Of a stretch of DNA of 64,000 bases, positions 23,201 through 34,160 are shown in pieces. The stretch covers positions 66,555,543 to 66,619,542 of the forward strand of contig OW799234.1 in NCBI GenBank assembly GCA_941918925.1, read 5' to 3'. The position numbers were made by a program, and so were the translations under genes. Each line of letters begins with the position of its first letter. Position 1 is the first letter of the stretch. The DNA comes from Phyto melanocephala (taxonomy: Eukaryota > Arthropoda > Insecta > Diptera > Rhinophoridae). The notes under the pieces were generated by a model, which saw only the letters and a program-made list of their open reading frames with translations, did not search any database and had not been told where the DNA came from.

Positions 23201-25056
23201 TCGAAACACAGAGCACAGGATTTAAAAAAATTTTTTTTAAAAAAATAGCGAGAACTTGTTTCTTTAAATGAATAAAATTAGTTTATAATAAAAACAAATA
23301 TACGTTTTTTTCAAACCATGTTAATATAAATACATACACATATTTATAATTTGTTCATATATAAAGATTATTTTGTTAAAAAATAAACTGCTTAACAACT
23401 TAAAAACTTATGCAATTGCTATTGTTTCTATGTAATAGTGTTCTTTTGACCGATTAAGGTTTTATAGGTATTACGGAACTTTAAATAAATGCAATAACAG
23501 TTTATATTTTCAAATATTTAAAAAGTTGTTAAACTCCTGCAGATGCTTTACTTAAGGGTTTCATTGTAACTGAAATAGACTACATATTGGAATACACGAT
23601 ACATTGCAGTTGAAATGGACTAGTTACAACAACGTCTTATGTAAAGTCGTCATGAACGAACATGACTAACAGCAGTACAAAACATAATAAAGTTAAAAAA
23701 GTTCATATTTGGGTTACCTTTGTACCAAATCTAGCTGATTACAGAATATACTTAACATGCGTATGTTGACTAAGCGCCAATATTTAAATCATTTTAAAAA
23801 CAATTGAAAAATGTACATTTCGATGTACTATTAATGAAAATTAACTAAACAATCTTAAAAACGAGTAAATAACATATTTAGAAAATTCGTGAAACAGAAA
23901 TTGATTGTTTGAAACTATTTTTCTATTTAATCTTAAAATCTAGGTATAAATTTAGAAAACTCGTGAACTTTTAGGGCCGTATTCATAAAAAATATTTTAG
24001 GTTTATTAAAGACTTATTTGACAAATTTCTCTACAACATCTGTCAAATAAGCTTTTTATAAACCTACAATATTTTTTATGAATACGGAACTTAAACTATA
24101 ATTCAATTTTAATAATAATTTAATTAATTTTAAATTACATGCATAAATTATTTTGGTTTAAACTTGTTAATAAAAATTTGATATAAAAAAATTAACTGAA
24201 ACCAACAACCTACAAATGAACAAGTTAAGCTCACCTTCTGTTCCGGATTAGCACCATTTGTTTCGGTTTTATGCGGCTCTTTAACATCATCATCAGAATT
24301 TAATTTTATTCGCTTTAAAGGATTTAGTTCAAATCCAATATCTTCGATGTCGTCACTAGAGATTTCTTGTGTCGAATTTTGAGTAACTTCAGCAACTGAG
24401 GCATTAGTTGAAATCTTTTGTAATTTTGATTTTCTGCGTTTCTTTTTGCCAGCACTTAAAGGCAATTTAATTTGTAATTTTGAGGCACTGCCATTTTTCT
24501 CTTTTTTGGCACTAGATGTTTGAGGTGTTCCTGCACCTTTGCGTTTTTCTTTTGAGGCTGCTTTAGGAGTATTTAGATCTGAATCTTTTGTATCCACAGC
24601 ATTTTCAAGAGATGTTTTTGTAACTTCCTGCTTTTTACCTTCCTCTTCGTTATCGTTTTTCTCATCATCATCCAAAAGAGAGACGACATGCGATTTCATG
24701 TCATTATTGCTAAGAGTAGTTTTCTTTTTTTTAGTTGCTTTTAATACCTTTACATTTTCTTTGCTTATATTATTGTCGTCATTAGAATTTTCACCATTAA
24801 TATCATCATCATCATCCGTGATATTATAGGAAAGTTTACGCTTTCTAATATCCGTCGAATTGGTATCATTAAAGACATCGTTAACTGTTGCAGTTGACGA
24901 CGAGACAGCAGAAGGCTTTGAGCCATCCGCCGATATAGAAGGAGCAATAACTTTGAAAGGTAGTCGTGCTTGTTTTAATTTTTTGGCACTGTTTGAAACA
25001 TTATCATCCTGAACCGCATTTGTTTTCAGCTTACTATCATTTGTCGAGTTGCGCAT
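20261..25056 (-). CDS. Caf1-180: Chromatin assembly factor 1 large subunit (Caf1-180)
   Basis: Complete coding region for the large CAF-1 subunit, which binds PCNA and deposits H3-H4 on newly replicated DNA in the nucleus. Minus-strand exons: 25056-24235 (ATG at 25056, GTGAGC donor), 23113-21934, 21858-21683 and 21604-20261 (stop). Phases match and give about 1170 residues, close to the Drosophila protein as I recall it. Visible domains: basic, Ser-rich N-terminus; a long Lys/Glu/Arg (KER) helix at about residues 440-560; directly after it AQAFTKFFLTK, similar to the non-canonical PCNA-binding motif of mammalian p150; the conserved FYKFHDNRRPPYYGTW in exon 3; and the acidic DYEVDSDDEWEEEEPGESL block starting exon 4, followed by WFVPHGHLSDEE. 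The open frames on the plus strand here are shadows of its acidic and KER codons. Intron 1 holds a Harbinger-like MITE. Confidence 0.93.
23974..24090. repeat. Harbinger-like MITE, copy 2, in Caf1-180 intron 1
   Basis: GGGCCGTATTCATAAAAAAT at the left and a complementary TATGAATACGG at the right, with TTA on both sides (23971-23973 and 24091-24093). The interior, TTTGACAAATTTCTCTACAA, is identical to copy 1. Confidence 0.8.
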
Positions 25057-26498
25057 TATTCGCAAATCTTATTTCTTTTTATTACACTTAATAAGTTTTA
25101 CAATACAAAGTTAGTAACAAATTTTATAATAGAGAAAAACAACAAATTTCCCAACTTTTTTAAGTCCAAAAAAACAAATAAAGCTACAGCAAGAAAAATG
25201 TTTCTTAAAAGTGACAGAAAAACGCGCGAACCGCTAAACAATGCAGGATGCCAGATACACAAAAAAGTGTAAGAGTATGTATTAAGGTTTCAACTTTTAT
25301 GAATCAAAAATCTGCCATATCATAAAAAATTATCAAATTTGCCAAGGAATTTATAAAAATGTATTTTAACAAAATTTGAAGAAAAAAATTCTGTTTTTTT
25401 AATTATTTTGATAGTTATAATGAATGCGAATTAATTCAGCCATTAAGAACACACGTCATCTAGAACAAAAACTTGTATAAACTATGGGAACCGCAAATAT
25501 GCAATTTTTGCATGCATTTATTTTTTTGTACGATGTATTGGTAAAGATATAGTGCTCTGGAGATAATCAAATCAGCTATCAAGAGTTAGCATGTATTTGT
25601 GCTGTTTATTTGACTCTTTTTTCCGAGATATTCAAAATTGTCAATCTGCATTTAATTTTGGGCAAGTTTTTTAATGATATTTTTCTGTTTACATCACAAT
25701 ATACCTAAAGCAACTGAAAATTGTTTATATCAATTACAATCAAATTTTTATTTTTATAAATCAGAGCCGATCGCGCGTACGTGTAGTCAAAAAAGCACAA
25801 AAGTATAAACACAAATAAGACTTAAGAGTGAAAGATGTAGTATAAATAATAATTTAATAGGTATATTAATTTGAGAGCCAATAGTAGAAAGCAACACCTG
25901 CGCTTAAAAATAAAAATTAAGAGACAAACATGTATTTTTTGAAATTCTGGATTAAAAAGTAAATTAACTAATTAATTTTGTCCACATGTAAATAACTTTT
26001 AACTTCTAAAAAAATCTAAAATCAGTCGCAATGAAAACACTAATTTATCAACAGAATCTGTACAAGAAAATTTAAAAAATTAAAGCAAAAAAAAATTGTT
26101 TTGCATCTTTTATTTATAGAGCATATTTTAAAGTTTTTATTAAATATGTACTGTGCATTGAGAATATTTGTGATTTGTCTGGTGACGAGATAATTTTTGT
26201 TAATTTTCAACAAAATTTGGCAACTTTGCAAGAGCTTTGATGATTAAATGTACTTTCCATATTGTTGTCATCAAAAGGTACTTTTTTCAAACGTTTTAGA
26301 CTTTTAATTGCGACTCTGGTGCTTATGTTATTCAACCCAGGGCATGGTAAAATTATCAGGTAGCCTCACTAAAACAGCTGATTATTTTTTTCTCTACCTT
26401 AAAGTTTAACTTAGATGTCAAATTTTGTGTATGTATGTGTATATTTTGTGTACGTATATATTCTACCGCCAAAAAAACACGCACACACATTTGCTTTT
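25057..26498. other. Intergenic DNA upstream of Caf1-180
   Basis: Contains the presumed promoter and 5' UTR of Caf1-180; no TATA box or other promoter element was identified with confidence. At about 26345-26410 there is a decayed MITE piece with ACAGCTGATTATTTTTTT. No coding sequence seen. Confidence 0.4.
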
Positions 26499-28895
26499 TA
26501 TACCCGCCACCAAAAAAATGGTGGGGGTATATTCATTTTGTCATTCCGTTTGTAACACATCGAAATATCCATTTTAGACCCCATAAAGTATATATATTCT
26601 GAATCAGGGTTTGATTTGATGACGATCTAGCTATGTCCGTCCGTCTGTCCGTCTGTTGAAAGCACGATAGAGGTCGCACCGAAATAGCTAGGGGGCTCAA
26701 ATTTTGCCAGAATCTTTCTTATAGACAAGGTTTGTTTGGTATTAAAAATGGGCTAAATCGGAATATTAGGAAGAGTTATAGCTCGAAAAGCAAGAGTAGG
26801 TCGAAAAAACCGTGTCCTACGAACATCGAATAAAATGGAATTGTGTCCAAACGGATTAACGTAGACTCATGAAACTTCGAATATATATTTCCTGAGTAAA
26901 AACAATATTATTCCCCGAAAATTATCTAAATCTATGCATTAGGAGAGGAGTTATCGATCAAAATGTACGAAAATTTATGCCGCACAGTGTATTTTTCGGT
27001 ATATTTAAAAACAAAAACGTCATAAAAGCAACAAAATTGGATGTACGACTCTGAAATTTTGCACACTTTGCTTTTTGGTGAGGGGCTTTTTTGTAACGGA
27101 AAATCAATATGCCACGCCCACTTTTACGCCCACCTCCCATATAACGTTTTAGCTAAAATTCATATAATTTCTCTATTAATAAAGATTTTGGAATAATAAA
27201 GGGCTATATTGAAACACCTTAGTTGTACTCATTCGCAAAAATAACTTTGACACGCCTACTATAACGCCCACTTTTTACGTTATCCACCGTTATTGAAATT
27301 TAAAAGCTCATAAAACCAGCAATATTAGAGGTATGATGATCAAATTTGCTAGGTATATCCCCCTAGGCAATGTCATTACTGTGCCAGAAAATTAAGGTGC
27401 CACGCCCACTTTTACGCCTACCTCCCATATAACGCTTTACCTAAAATTCATATAATTTCTCTATTAATAAAAATTTTGGAATAATAAAGGGCTATATTGA
27501 AACATCTAAGCTGTACTCATTCGCAAAAACAACTTTGACACGCCTACTATAACGCCCACTTTTCACGTTATCTACCGTTAATGAAATTTAAAAGTTCATA
27601 AAACCACCAAAATTAGAGGTATGATGATCAAATTTGCTACGTATAGCCCCCTAGTCAATGTCATTACTGTGCCAAAAAATTAAGGGGCCACGCCCACTTT
27701 TACGCCCACCTCCCATACAACGCTTTACCTAAAATTCATATAATTTCTCTATTAATAAAAATTTTGGAATAATAAAGGGCTATATTGAAACATCTAAGTT
27801 GTACTCATTCGCAAATACAACTTTGACACGCCTACTATAACGCCCACTTTTCACGTTATTTACTGTTAATGAAATTTAAAAGCTCATAAAACCGCCAAAT
27901 TTAGAGGTTTGATGATCAAATTTGCTACGTATATCCTTCTAATCAATGTAATTGTTGTGCCAAAAAGTTTAGGTGACACGTCCACTTTAACGCCTACCTC
28001 CCATATAACGGTTTATCTTAAATTCATGTAATTTCTCTATTGGCAAAGTTTTTTGGAAAATAAAGGACTATATTGAAATATCTAAGTTGTATTTATTAGC
28101 AGACTCTTTATTGACACGCCTACTTTAACGCCCACTTTCATTGAAAGACTACATTTACAAAAGCATTTTAGTAGCATATCGAAGTATCTGATGGTCCAAA
28201 TTTTCAATGACAATGTTGATGCTCAATTGCTGGGCATGATGATGAGGCGATGTTGACTGCTCTTTTGCCACACTATCGCAAAAACCAGCAGTGGTTCCCA
28301 TTCAACGAACTAAGAAGGCAGGATTATGTTGATCAAAAGAATTACGAAGTGCATAAAATGCATTTTGTTTTGAACGCCCATTTTCATAAAAAAACCTGAA
28401 TATTAAACCTGAAAATTAACTTACAAATAATTAATTAATAATAATTAATGAATTAATTAATTAATAATTAATAATAATGAATTTTCCTAAAGATGCTACA
28501 CGAAGGAGTAGCGAAATATTGAGAATTTAAATACAAAAATTGGATATTTAAATATGAAAATTTAAAAAAATAGATCAAACAAAATAAATAATTAAACCTG
28601 AATAACTTTAACGCGTTGCTCATTTAGGTATCTTTCCACTGTTCAGATTAAGTTAGTCTGAGATTGAGAAATGTCAAATGAAATGCAAAAAAAAACTTGT
28701 TGCTTATGTGTGGTTCACCTTCAACAGGGGCCCCTAAAAATTAACCACCCTCTATAAAGAAAGTAATACATATTTTATTTTAAAGAGATTATTCCATAGT
28801 GATTAACAAAATAATAAATAATGTACTTTAAATGTACACAAAATTGGTGGTGGGTATAAAAGATTCGGCACAGCCGAATATAGTGCTCTTACTTG
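26499..28895 (-). repeat. Large repeat, CAAGTAAGAG family variant B
   Basis: Read on the minus strand it starts CAAGTAAGAGCACTATATTC at 28895 with the hairpin ATTCGGCTGTGCCGAAT, then TTTTATACCCACCACC. It ends at about 26499 with ACCATTTTTTTGGTGGCGGG then TATAAAA. The two ends are inverted copies of each other (ATACCCACCACC versus GGTGGCGGGTAT). It shares with the shorter family members the CATAAAGTATATATATTCTG and GTCCGTCTGTCCGT modules. The middle is a 288-bp tandem array. No intact coding frame was found; the segment 28143-28395 has a less repetitive composition and could be a captured or decayed coding piece, but I cannot identify it. Confidence 0.75.
27111..28140 (-). repeat. 288-bp tandem array inside the variant B repeat
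   Basis: The phrase GCCACGCCCACTTTTACGCC (with small changes) starts at 27111, 27399, 27687 and 27975, giving three exact spacings of 288 bp; a fourth unit fades out near 28140. Each unit also holds ATTCATATAATTTCTCTATT and TCATAAAACC. Exact spacing with scattered substitutions implies duplication of whole units and little later insertion or deletion. Confidence 0.9.
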
Positions 28896-29075
28896 TTGAC
28901 ATTTAAGTCGTCGTTTTCCAGCAACAAAATACATTTAGGATTTTGTTGTTGCAGAACTGCGGTTACCTGATGATTGTACCATGACCCAGGGTACACTATT
29001 CAACCTATATTTATAACTGTTACAAGTTTTGTTTTTAAATTAAAAAAAGTAAGTACATACATATTTTTCTAACAA

Positions 29076-29088
29076 GTAAACAACCCCT
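29076..29088 (+). repeat. Target-site duplication, left copy
   Basis: GTAAACAACCCCT, identical to 34157-34169, flanks the Jockey-clade element. The first bases could also belong to the element's heptamer tail, so the true duplication may be slightly shorter. Confidence 0.85.
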
Positions 29089-29114
29089 GCCTGTGTTAAT
29101 CAGCGAAGCAGTAA

Positions 29115-29122
29115 AGACGTGC
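29115..29122 (+). promoter_or_regulatory. DPE-like element of the retrotransposon promoter
   Basis: AGACGTGC lies at +27 to +34 if transcription starts at the first element base (29089). AGACGTG matches the downstream promoter element found at about +28 to +33 in insect jockey, Doc and I elements, which are TATA-less and promote from inside the transcribed region. The start site is inferred. Confidence 0.7.
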
Positions 29123-29360
29123 TTATTGATTTGCATTTAAAAGGGTACAAAAAAGAGAAAAACAATTTTTTTTTTTTCTGACTAGCAAACAGATCGTTCG
29201 ATAGTCCCGTAAGTTAACGGAACTTTATTGCAAATGAAAAAAAGAAATATTTCTTAATATTTTCTAACTCAATTACAAAAAAAAAAAAAAAAAAACATAA
29301 AACGAGAAAAAAAATAATTCGGCGCCATTTGCCAAGAGGTGGACATCAATATTCAGCTTT

Positions 29361-30802
29361 ATGAACAGTTCATCCATATCGGTAGATTTTCTACCAAATA
29401 CCGAAAAGATACCTCCGGATAGAAAATGTGGCGGGAACAACAATGTTTTGGCAGATTTAATGAAACTGAGTGGAATTTCTACACAGTTGGAGAGTGACAT
29501 GGATACTACTTACAGTGAGGATGAATTCCAACAAGTCAAATCAAAGAAAGCAAAGAGAAACGCCGAGGGCAGAATAATGGGAATTCAGAGCAACAAGGGA
29601 TCAGCTAAGAAAGTCATAGACGTTACAAATATTGGAAATACAACAATCTCCCAAAACCGTTTTGATATTTTGGGTCGGTTAAACGTGGAAATTAATGAAG
29701 GGGCGACAACGAGCAAAAATGCATCTGTGTTGAATTTAAAAAGTAAAAATGAAGAGAAGAACTCTGGTAGGTCAGGTAAAAAAAATTTTGTCCTCCAATT
29801 ATATTGCATAGTGTGAATGTTAAAAAGCTTGTTGACCAGCTAAATGAAAGAACGCCCAAGGTTGTTTACAAGATTGTTAACACTTCTAGAAACAAAAGTA
29901 AGCTTTACTTCGAAGATTTATTTGCACATTTGGAAATGATGGAATTATTAAGAGCACAAAATATTAGGTCATATTCATTTACTCCTCCCGAGTTAAAAAG
30001 GATAACGGTTATTTTAAGAGGTTTGTACCATTTGACTGAAGTGTCTGAAATAAAAACTGCTCTTGATATAGCATTACCAAATACAATTGAAAAAGTTCGT
30101 AAATTAGTTACAAAGTTTTCCATCAAAAATGAATTTGACACTGGCTTGTTTATTGTAACACTGGCACAGGGAAAGTCAATAAATGACGTTAATAAATTAC
30201 AATTTTTGTTAAATCAATGTATAAAGTGGGAGTCTCCGAAATCAAAAAAAAGAGAGATTCAATGTTATAGATGTCAACTATGGGGACACTCAGCCCGAAA
30301 TTGTAATTCTAGTTTCAAATGCGTAAAATGTAATTTAGAACATGAACCCGGTTGTTGTAGCATAAAAAAGGGTGAATCTTCCCCTATCTGCGTCAATTGT
30401 AATGAGAATGGACACGCTGCCAGTTACAAAGGGTGTCCGGCGTATAAACTCTATTTTAAGAGAAAAAGAGAGTTAATAGATAAGGCCAATAATAGGAGGC
30501 AGGAAATTAAAAGAAATATTAACTTTGCTATAGGTAACTCTCAAAGGGTTAACGAGAAAACGTCGTTTGCCAGTCTCTTTCATTCGGGGCAAGATTACGG
30601 AAAGAGGGAAAATTTACGAAAATTGCCTCCAATTGTGGAGGAGTTTATTAAGATAGGTGAATATTTTAAAAAGTCGGAAATTCAAACTTTAGAATCGAGA
30701 ATTACCAATTTTATTAGTTCGTATAAAACATTATCCTTGGAAGAGGCAAGGAAAGAGTACGGTGTTTTATTAAAAGAAGTTCTTGTTAATTATGGCTCGT
30801 AA
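29361..30802 (+). CDS. Retrotransposon ORF1 (Gag-like), one frameshift
   Basis: Nucleic-acid-binding ORF1 protein that packages the element RNA. The first part is open from ATG 29361 to a stop at 29814-29816; the rest continues in another frame to the stop at 30800-30802. The frames cross at an A8 run (29778-29785): the downstream frame has a stop at 29777, so the shift must occur at or after this run. The second frame holds the domain found before the zinc knuckles in Jockey Gag proteins (TRNK/SRNKSKLYFEDL region, then IRSYSFTPPE and LRGLYHLTEV). Three Cys-His knuckles follow (30263-30438), the first being CYRCQLWGHSARNC. The break could be a real one-base loss, a sequencing error in a homopolymer, or a programmed -1 shift. 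Its last 11 bases overlap the start of ORF2. Confidence 0.85.
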
Positions 30803-33698
30803 TAACTTGAAATTTATCACATTTAATACAAGATCGTTAGTCGAATTAAGTAGACGAATCGAATTGAGCAAAATACTTGTTAGTCAGAAAATTGATGTGT
30901 GTTTCCTACAGGAAACTCGTTTTCGTGGAAATGACAGAGTTACGTTTGAGAATTACAATGTAATTAGAGATTTCTCTAGGCAGGGCACGGCAATATTAGT
31001 AGGTAAGAATATTAAGTTTTCGACCATTAATGTTACGAATTTAGGATTTCCGAACACTTTTATTGAAATAAAATTATCAATAACAGGGCAAATTAAAAAA
31101 TTTTTATTAGGTAGCATTTATGTTCCAACAAATTTTCCCCGCAACGATTTGAAATCTAGTCTAGACGCAATTCAAAATTATTCTATGTCTTACGAAGGTG
31201 TATTCATAGGAGGAGACTTTAACTCCAGAAATGTACAATGGGGTGATTTGAGTGATAACCAAAATGGTCTTAATTTTAGTGACTGGTTAAACTCGTCGAA
31301 TACAAATTTTAAAAGGTTTTGTGATGTAAGTCCGTCATTTCCCGGGGGTTCATCTTTCTTGGATCACTTCGTCATCAGTTCTAATTTAGTCGATCCAGAA
31401 AATGAAAATGTTCGAATAACTAGCCTACCGACTTTTTCTGATCATTACCCACTGAAACTATTATTTAAGTTTTTAGAATTCGAATTAATTATTTCGGCCG
31501 CAAAATATTTCAAATCTTTCGAGAAGACAAATTGGGAAGAATTTCGTAATGATGCCCACTGCAATTTGTTAGGATTAAATCTCCCTGTTGACAGAAATTT
31601 GGGTAATAATGAAATCGATGAAAGCATCACACGCTTTAATAATAGTATTAATTGCGATTTAGCCAGACATTCCGAGCAAATTGAGTTAAAGGACAAGCGT
31701 TTTATAGTACCGGATCACATTAAAAAACTTTTTAAAGTTAAATATATTTGGCAAAGAGATTTGAAGAGGATTTTTCATAGAAATGGTAACAGAAGTTCTG
31801 ATGAATACCGTCTCTTAAGTAGTCAAATTCATCTTCTAAAAACTATTATTAAAGAACGTGTTGAAATATATCAGGCAGGGGAATTTCAAAAACGTTTGGA
31901 GGGTATAGTTCCTGGGCCCAAAGCGTTTAAGGAAATATTTAAGATTACGGGTAACAGAAAATCTCAATTTTTTAATAAACTAATTGTAAATGAACATACG
32001 TATACTGAAGATTGCGATATGGCTGAACAATTCATGCAACACCTTTCAAATGTTTATAAATTTGTTGCTCCTGATAGAGCAGAGGTACCTCACACTGTTG
32101 ACACTTATCTGAACAATTGTTGTAATACAGTTTGCGAATTTACTGATACTGCTAATGCCTTAGTACATAATGATAGTCTCCACTTTACTAGTGTTTGCGA
32201 AATTAATGAAATTATCAAGGCCCTGAACGCAAAGAAATCCTCGGGTTTAGATAATTTATCAAATTTTGTAATTAAAAAGTTACCTATATCTGCGATTGAA
32301 TTTTTAGTTATCATATTTAATAACTGTATTAATAATGGCTATTTTCCTAAAGTCTGGAAAATGGCTAAAATATACCCTCTTATTAAAAAGCCAAATGACT
32401 TTCAGATTAACAATTCTCGTCCAATTTCAATGTTATCGAACATCGGTAAATTACTGGAAAGAGTGATTAAGAATAAATTGGAATGTTCTCGCATTCTTGA
32501 ATCAATACCTAAGTACCAATTCGGTTTTAAGCAGGGCCACTCATCCGTTGATGCCTTAACTTATCTTCACAATGAGGTAATTTATAATTTGAGAAAAAAA
32601 AAATGTACGATAGCAGTGTCGTTAGATATCGAAAAGGCGTTTGATCGAGCTTATCACCATGGCATTATTTTTAAGCTAATTAAATTGGGATGTGACCCAG
32701 TTATGATTAAAATGTTGAATAGTTATTTTAAGGAAAGACAATTCCTGGTAGAAATTAATGTTGCTAGATCCAGTCCGGGTAATATATCTTGTGGCGTACC
32801 GCAGGGGGCGATTTTGGCTCCTATATTATATAGTATTTTGATATACGATTTTCCGCACGTATACAATGATTCGAAAAGTATTCTTTATGCAGACGACTCG
32901 TTAGTATATGCACATGATAGTGACCCTCATATTGCGTTGAGGAAGGTTCAGGCTCACCTTTTATTAATTGATGACTATTATAGAGATTGGGGTATTAAAA
33001 TTAATACCATGAAATCGGAGGCAATTTGTTTTCGTAACGCATCGGGCAAGGGCCCCCGCAATGTAGTGAGGAAAAGTAAAATGTTGAATCTGTCTTTACG
33101 TGGTATAGATATTCCCTTTAGAGATAATTTAAAGTATCTTGGAGTTACACTGAACAAGCTGTTCAAATTTAACCAACATGGGAGAATTGCTAAGAGTAAA
33201 GCACTACGTATCAAGGGTTTTTTTTTGAGATTATTATCAAACAGACACTTGAGTCAAAAAACCAAACTTCTTATTTACAAAGCATGTATTCGTACAGCGG
33301 TGCTATATGGGTTTCCCATATGGTTCTCGATTTCGCCAACGGTCATGGCGGAGTTGGAAATTTTAGAACGAAGTTGCTTGAGGCTTTGTGTTAACGCAAA
33401 CTATGAAAGTTTTGTAAAGAGATACTCCAACTCCTTTATCTATAGGAAAGCTGGGGTAAAACCTCTTTCGTCGTATGCTTTACTTTTGCTTGACAAGTTT
33501 GTAAATCGCCTTGGAACCCATGGGAACATTTTAATGAGGGAAGTCTTTAATTCCCAAAAAGAATTTGGTTGGTCGCATAGCCTATATATGTCACCCGTTG
33601 GAGTTATACATGAGAACATTCAAGTATTAAAATCTATGAGTAATTACCAGATACCCGAGTTCTTCTCTCATACTATTTCAGGATCCAATAGAGGATAA
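30792..33698 (+). CDS. Retrotransposon ORF2: endonuclease and reverse transcriptase
   Basis: An uninterrupted frame of 968 codons from ATG 30792 (the frame is open nine bases further upstream, without an ATG). The N-terminal third is an APE-type endonuclease: FNTRSL near residue 10, FLQETRF near 40, GGDFNSRN near 145 and SDHYPL near 220. The reverse transcriptase follows: SLDIEKAFD with D612, GVPQGAILAPILY near 660 and YADD with D701 and D702. The C-terminal part has the usual Jockey-type region and no RNase H. All catalytic residues that can be read are present, so the enzyme is plausibly functional. It overlaps ORF1 by 11 bases in a different frame, which suggests coupled re-initiation. Confidence 0.95.
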   Translation: MARNNLKFITFNTRSLVELSRRIELSKILVSQKIDVCFLQETRFRGNDRVTFENYNVIRDFSRQGTAILVGKNIKFSTINVTNLGFPNTFIEIKLSITGQIKKFLLGSIYVPTNFPRNDLKSSLDAIQNYSMSYEGVFIGGDFNSRNVQWGDLSDNQNGLNFSDWLNSSNTNFKRFCDVSPSFPGGSSFLDHFVISSNLVDPENENVRITSLPTFSDHYPLKLLFKFLEFELIISAAKYFKSFEKTNWEEFRNDAHCNLLGLNLPVDRNLGNNEIDESITRFNNSINCDLARHSEQIELKDKRFIVPDHIKKLFKVKYIWQRDLKRIFHRNGNRSSDEYRLLSSQIHLLKTIIKERVEIYQAGEFQKRLEGIVPGPKAFKEIFKITGNRKSQFFNKLIVNEHTYTEDCDMAEQFMQHLSNVYKFVAPDRAEVPHTVDTYLNNCCNTVCEFTDTANALVHNDSLHFTSVCEINEIIKALNAKKSSGLDNLSNFVIKKLPISAIEFLVIIFNNCINNGYFPKVWKMAKIYPLIKKPNDFQINNSRPISMLSNIGKLLERVIKNKLECSRILESIPKYQFGFKQGHSSVDALTYLHNEVIYNLRKKKCTIAVSLDIEKAFDRAYHHGIIFKLIKLGCDPVMIKMLNSYFKERQFLVEINVARSSPGNISCGVPQGAILAPILYSILIYDFPHVYNDSKSILYADDSLVYAHDSDPHIALRKVQAHLLLIDDYYRDWGIKINTMKSEAICFRNASGKGPRNVVRKSKMLNLSLRGIDIPFRDNLKYLGVTLNKLFKFNQHGRIAKSKALRIKGFFLRLLSNRHLSQKTKLLIYKACIRTAVLYGFPIWFSISPTVMAELEILERSCLRLCVNANYESFVKRYSNSFIYRKAGVKPLSSYALLLLDKFVNRLGTHGNILMREVFNSQKEFGWSHSLYMSPVGVIHENIQVLKSMSNYQIPEFFSHTISGSNRG

Positions 33699-34132
33699 AT
33701 TTTGTACTTATAGCCTCATGAGCGCGTACGGGTGTATTGGGTGAGTTTTGCATTTATCATCTATTGATGAGAAGTGTGAGAATTACTTTGTACGCTCTTG
33801 GGTGGTCATGGGCTTAGGGTAGTTATAGTCAAATCCACTATTTTATTCCGTCCCATTGTAGATATGTGTTTTAGTTTTAAGTTTGATTTTAGTTTCTCAA
33901 TTGACTAATCAACAGTTAATGTAAACTTTTATTATATTTTGAGCAATATAATTTTATTGTTATCGTTTGATGTAAAAACTCATACAACTTAATTTAATTT
34001 AAGCATGGAGCGTTATTAAATACACGATGTCACTAATGGTTATTAGAACAATACGTTATAGTTTTAAGTTATGTACATTCCTGTTAATTGTTTTACAGCT
34101 GCTTTTGTGATCTAAATTTTAAGTCTCAATAA

Positions 34133-34160
34133 AAATTAAATTGTAAATTGTAAATTGTAA
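34133..34160 (+). repeat. TTGTAAA tail repeats of the retrotransposon
   Basis: The element ends in three to four copies of a heptamer read as TTGTAAA or ATTGTAA. This replaces the poly(A) tail found in most Jockey-clade elements. The last copy merges with the GTAAAC of the target duplication. Confidence 0.8.

Larger units (their letters stand above)
29089..34156 (+). mobile_element. Near full-length Jockey-clade non-LTR retrotransposon
   Basis: About 5.07 kb bounded by a 13-bp duplication. Order: 272-bp 5' UTR with a DPE-like site, ORF1 (29361-30802, one frame break), ORF2 (30792-33698) with endonuclease and reverse transcriptase but no RNase H, a 458-bp 3' UTR, an AATAAA (about 34128), and a tail of TTGTAAA repeats. 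Two ORFs with zinc knuckles in ORF1 and no RNase H place it in the Jockey clade. The perfect duplication and open ORF2 point to a recent insertion. Confidence 0.92.

Noticed and set aside
27111..28140. CRISPR-like array
   Set aside because: The unit is 288 bp, repeats are directly adjacent without short unique spacers, and the genome is eukaryotic.
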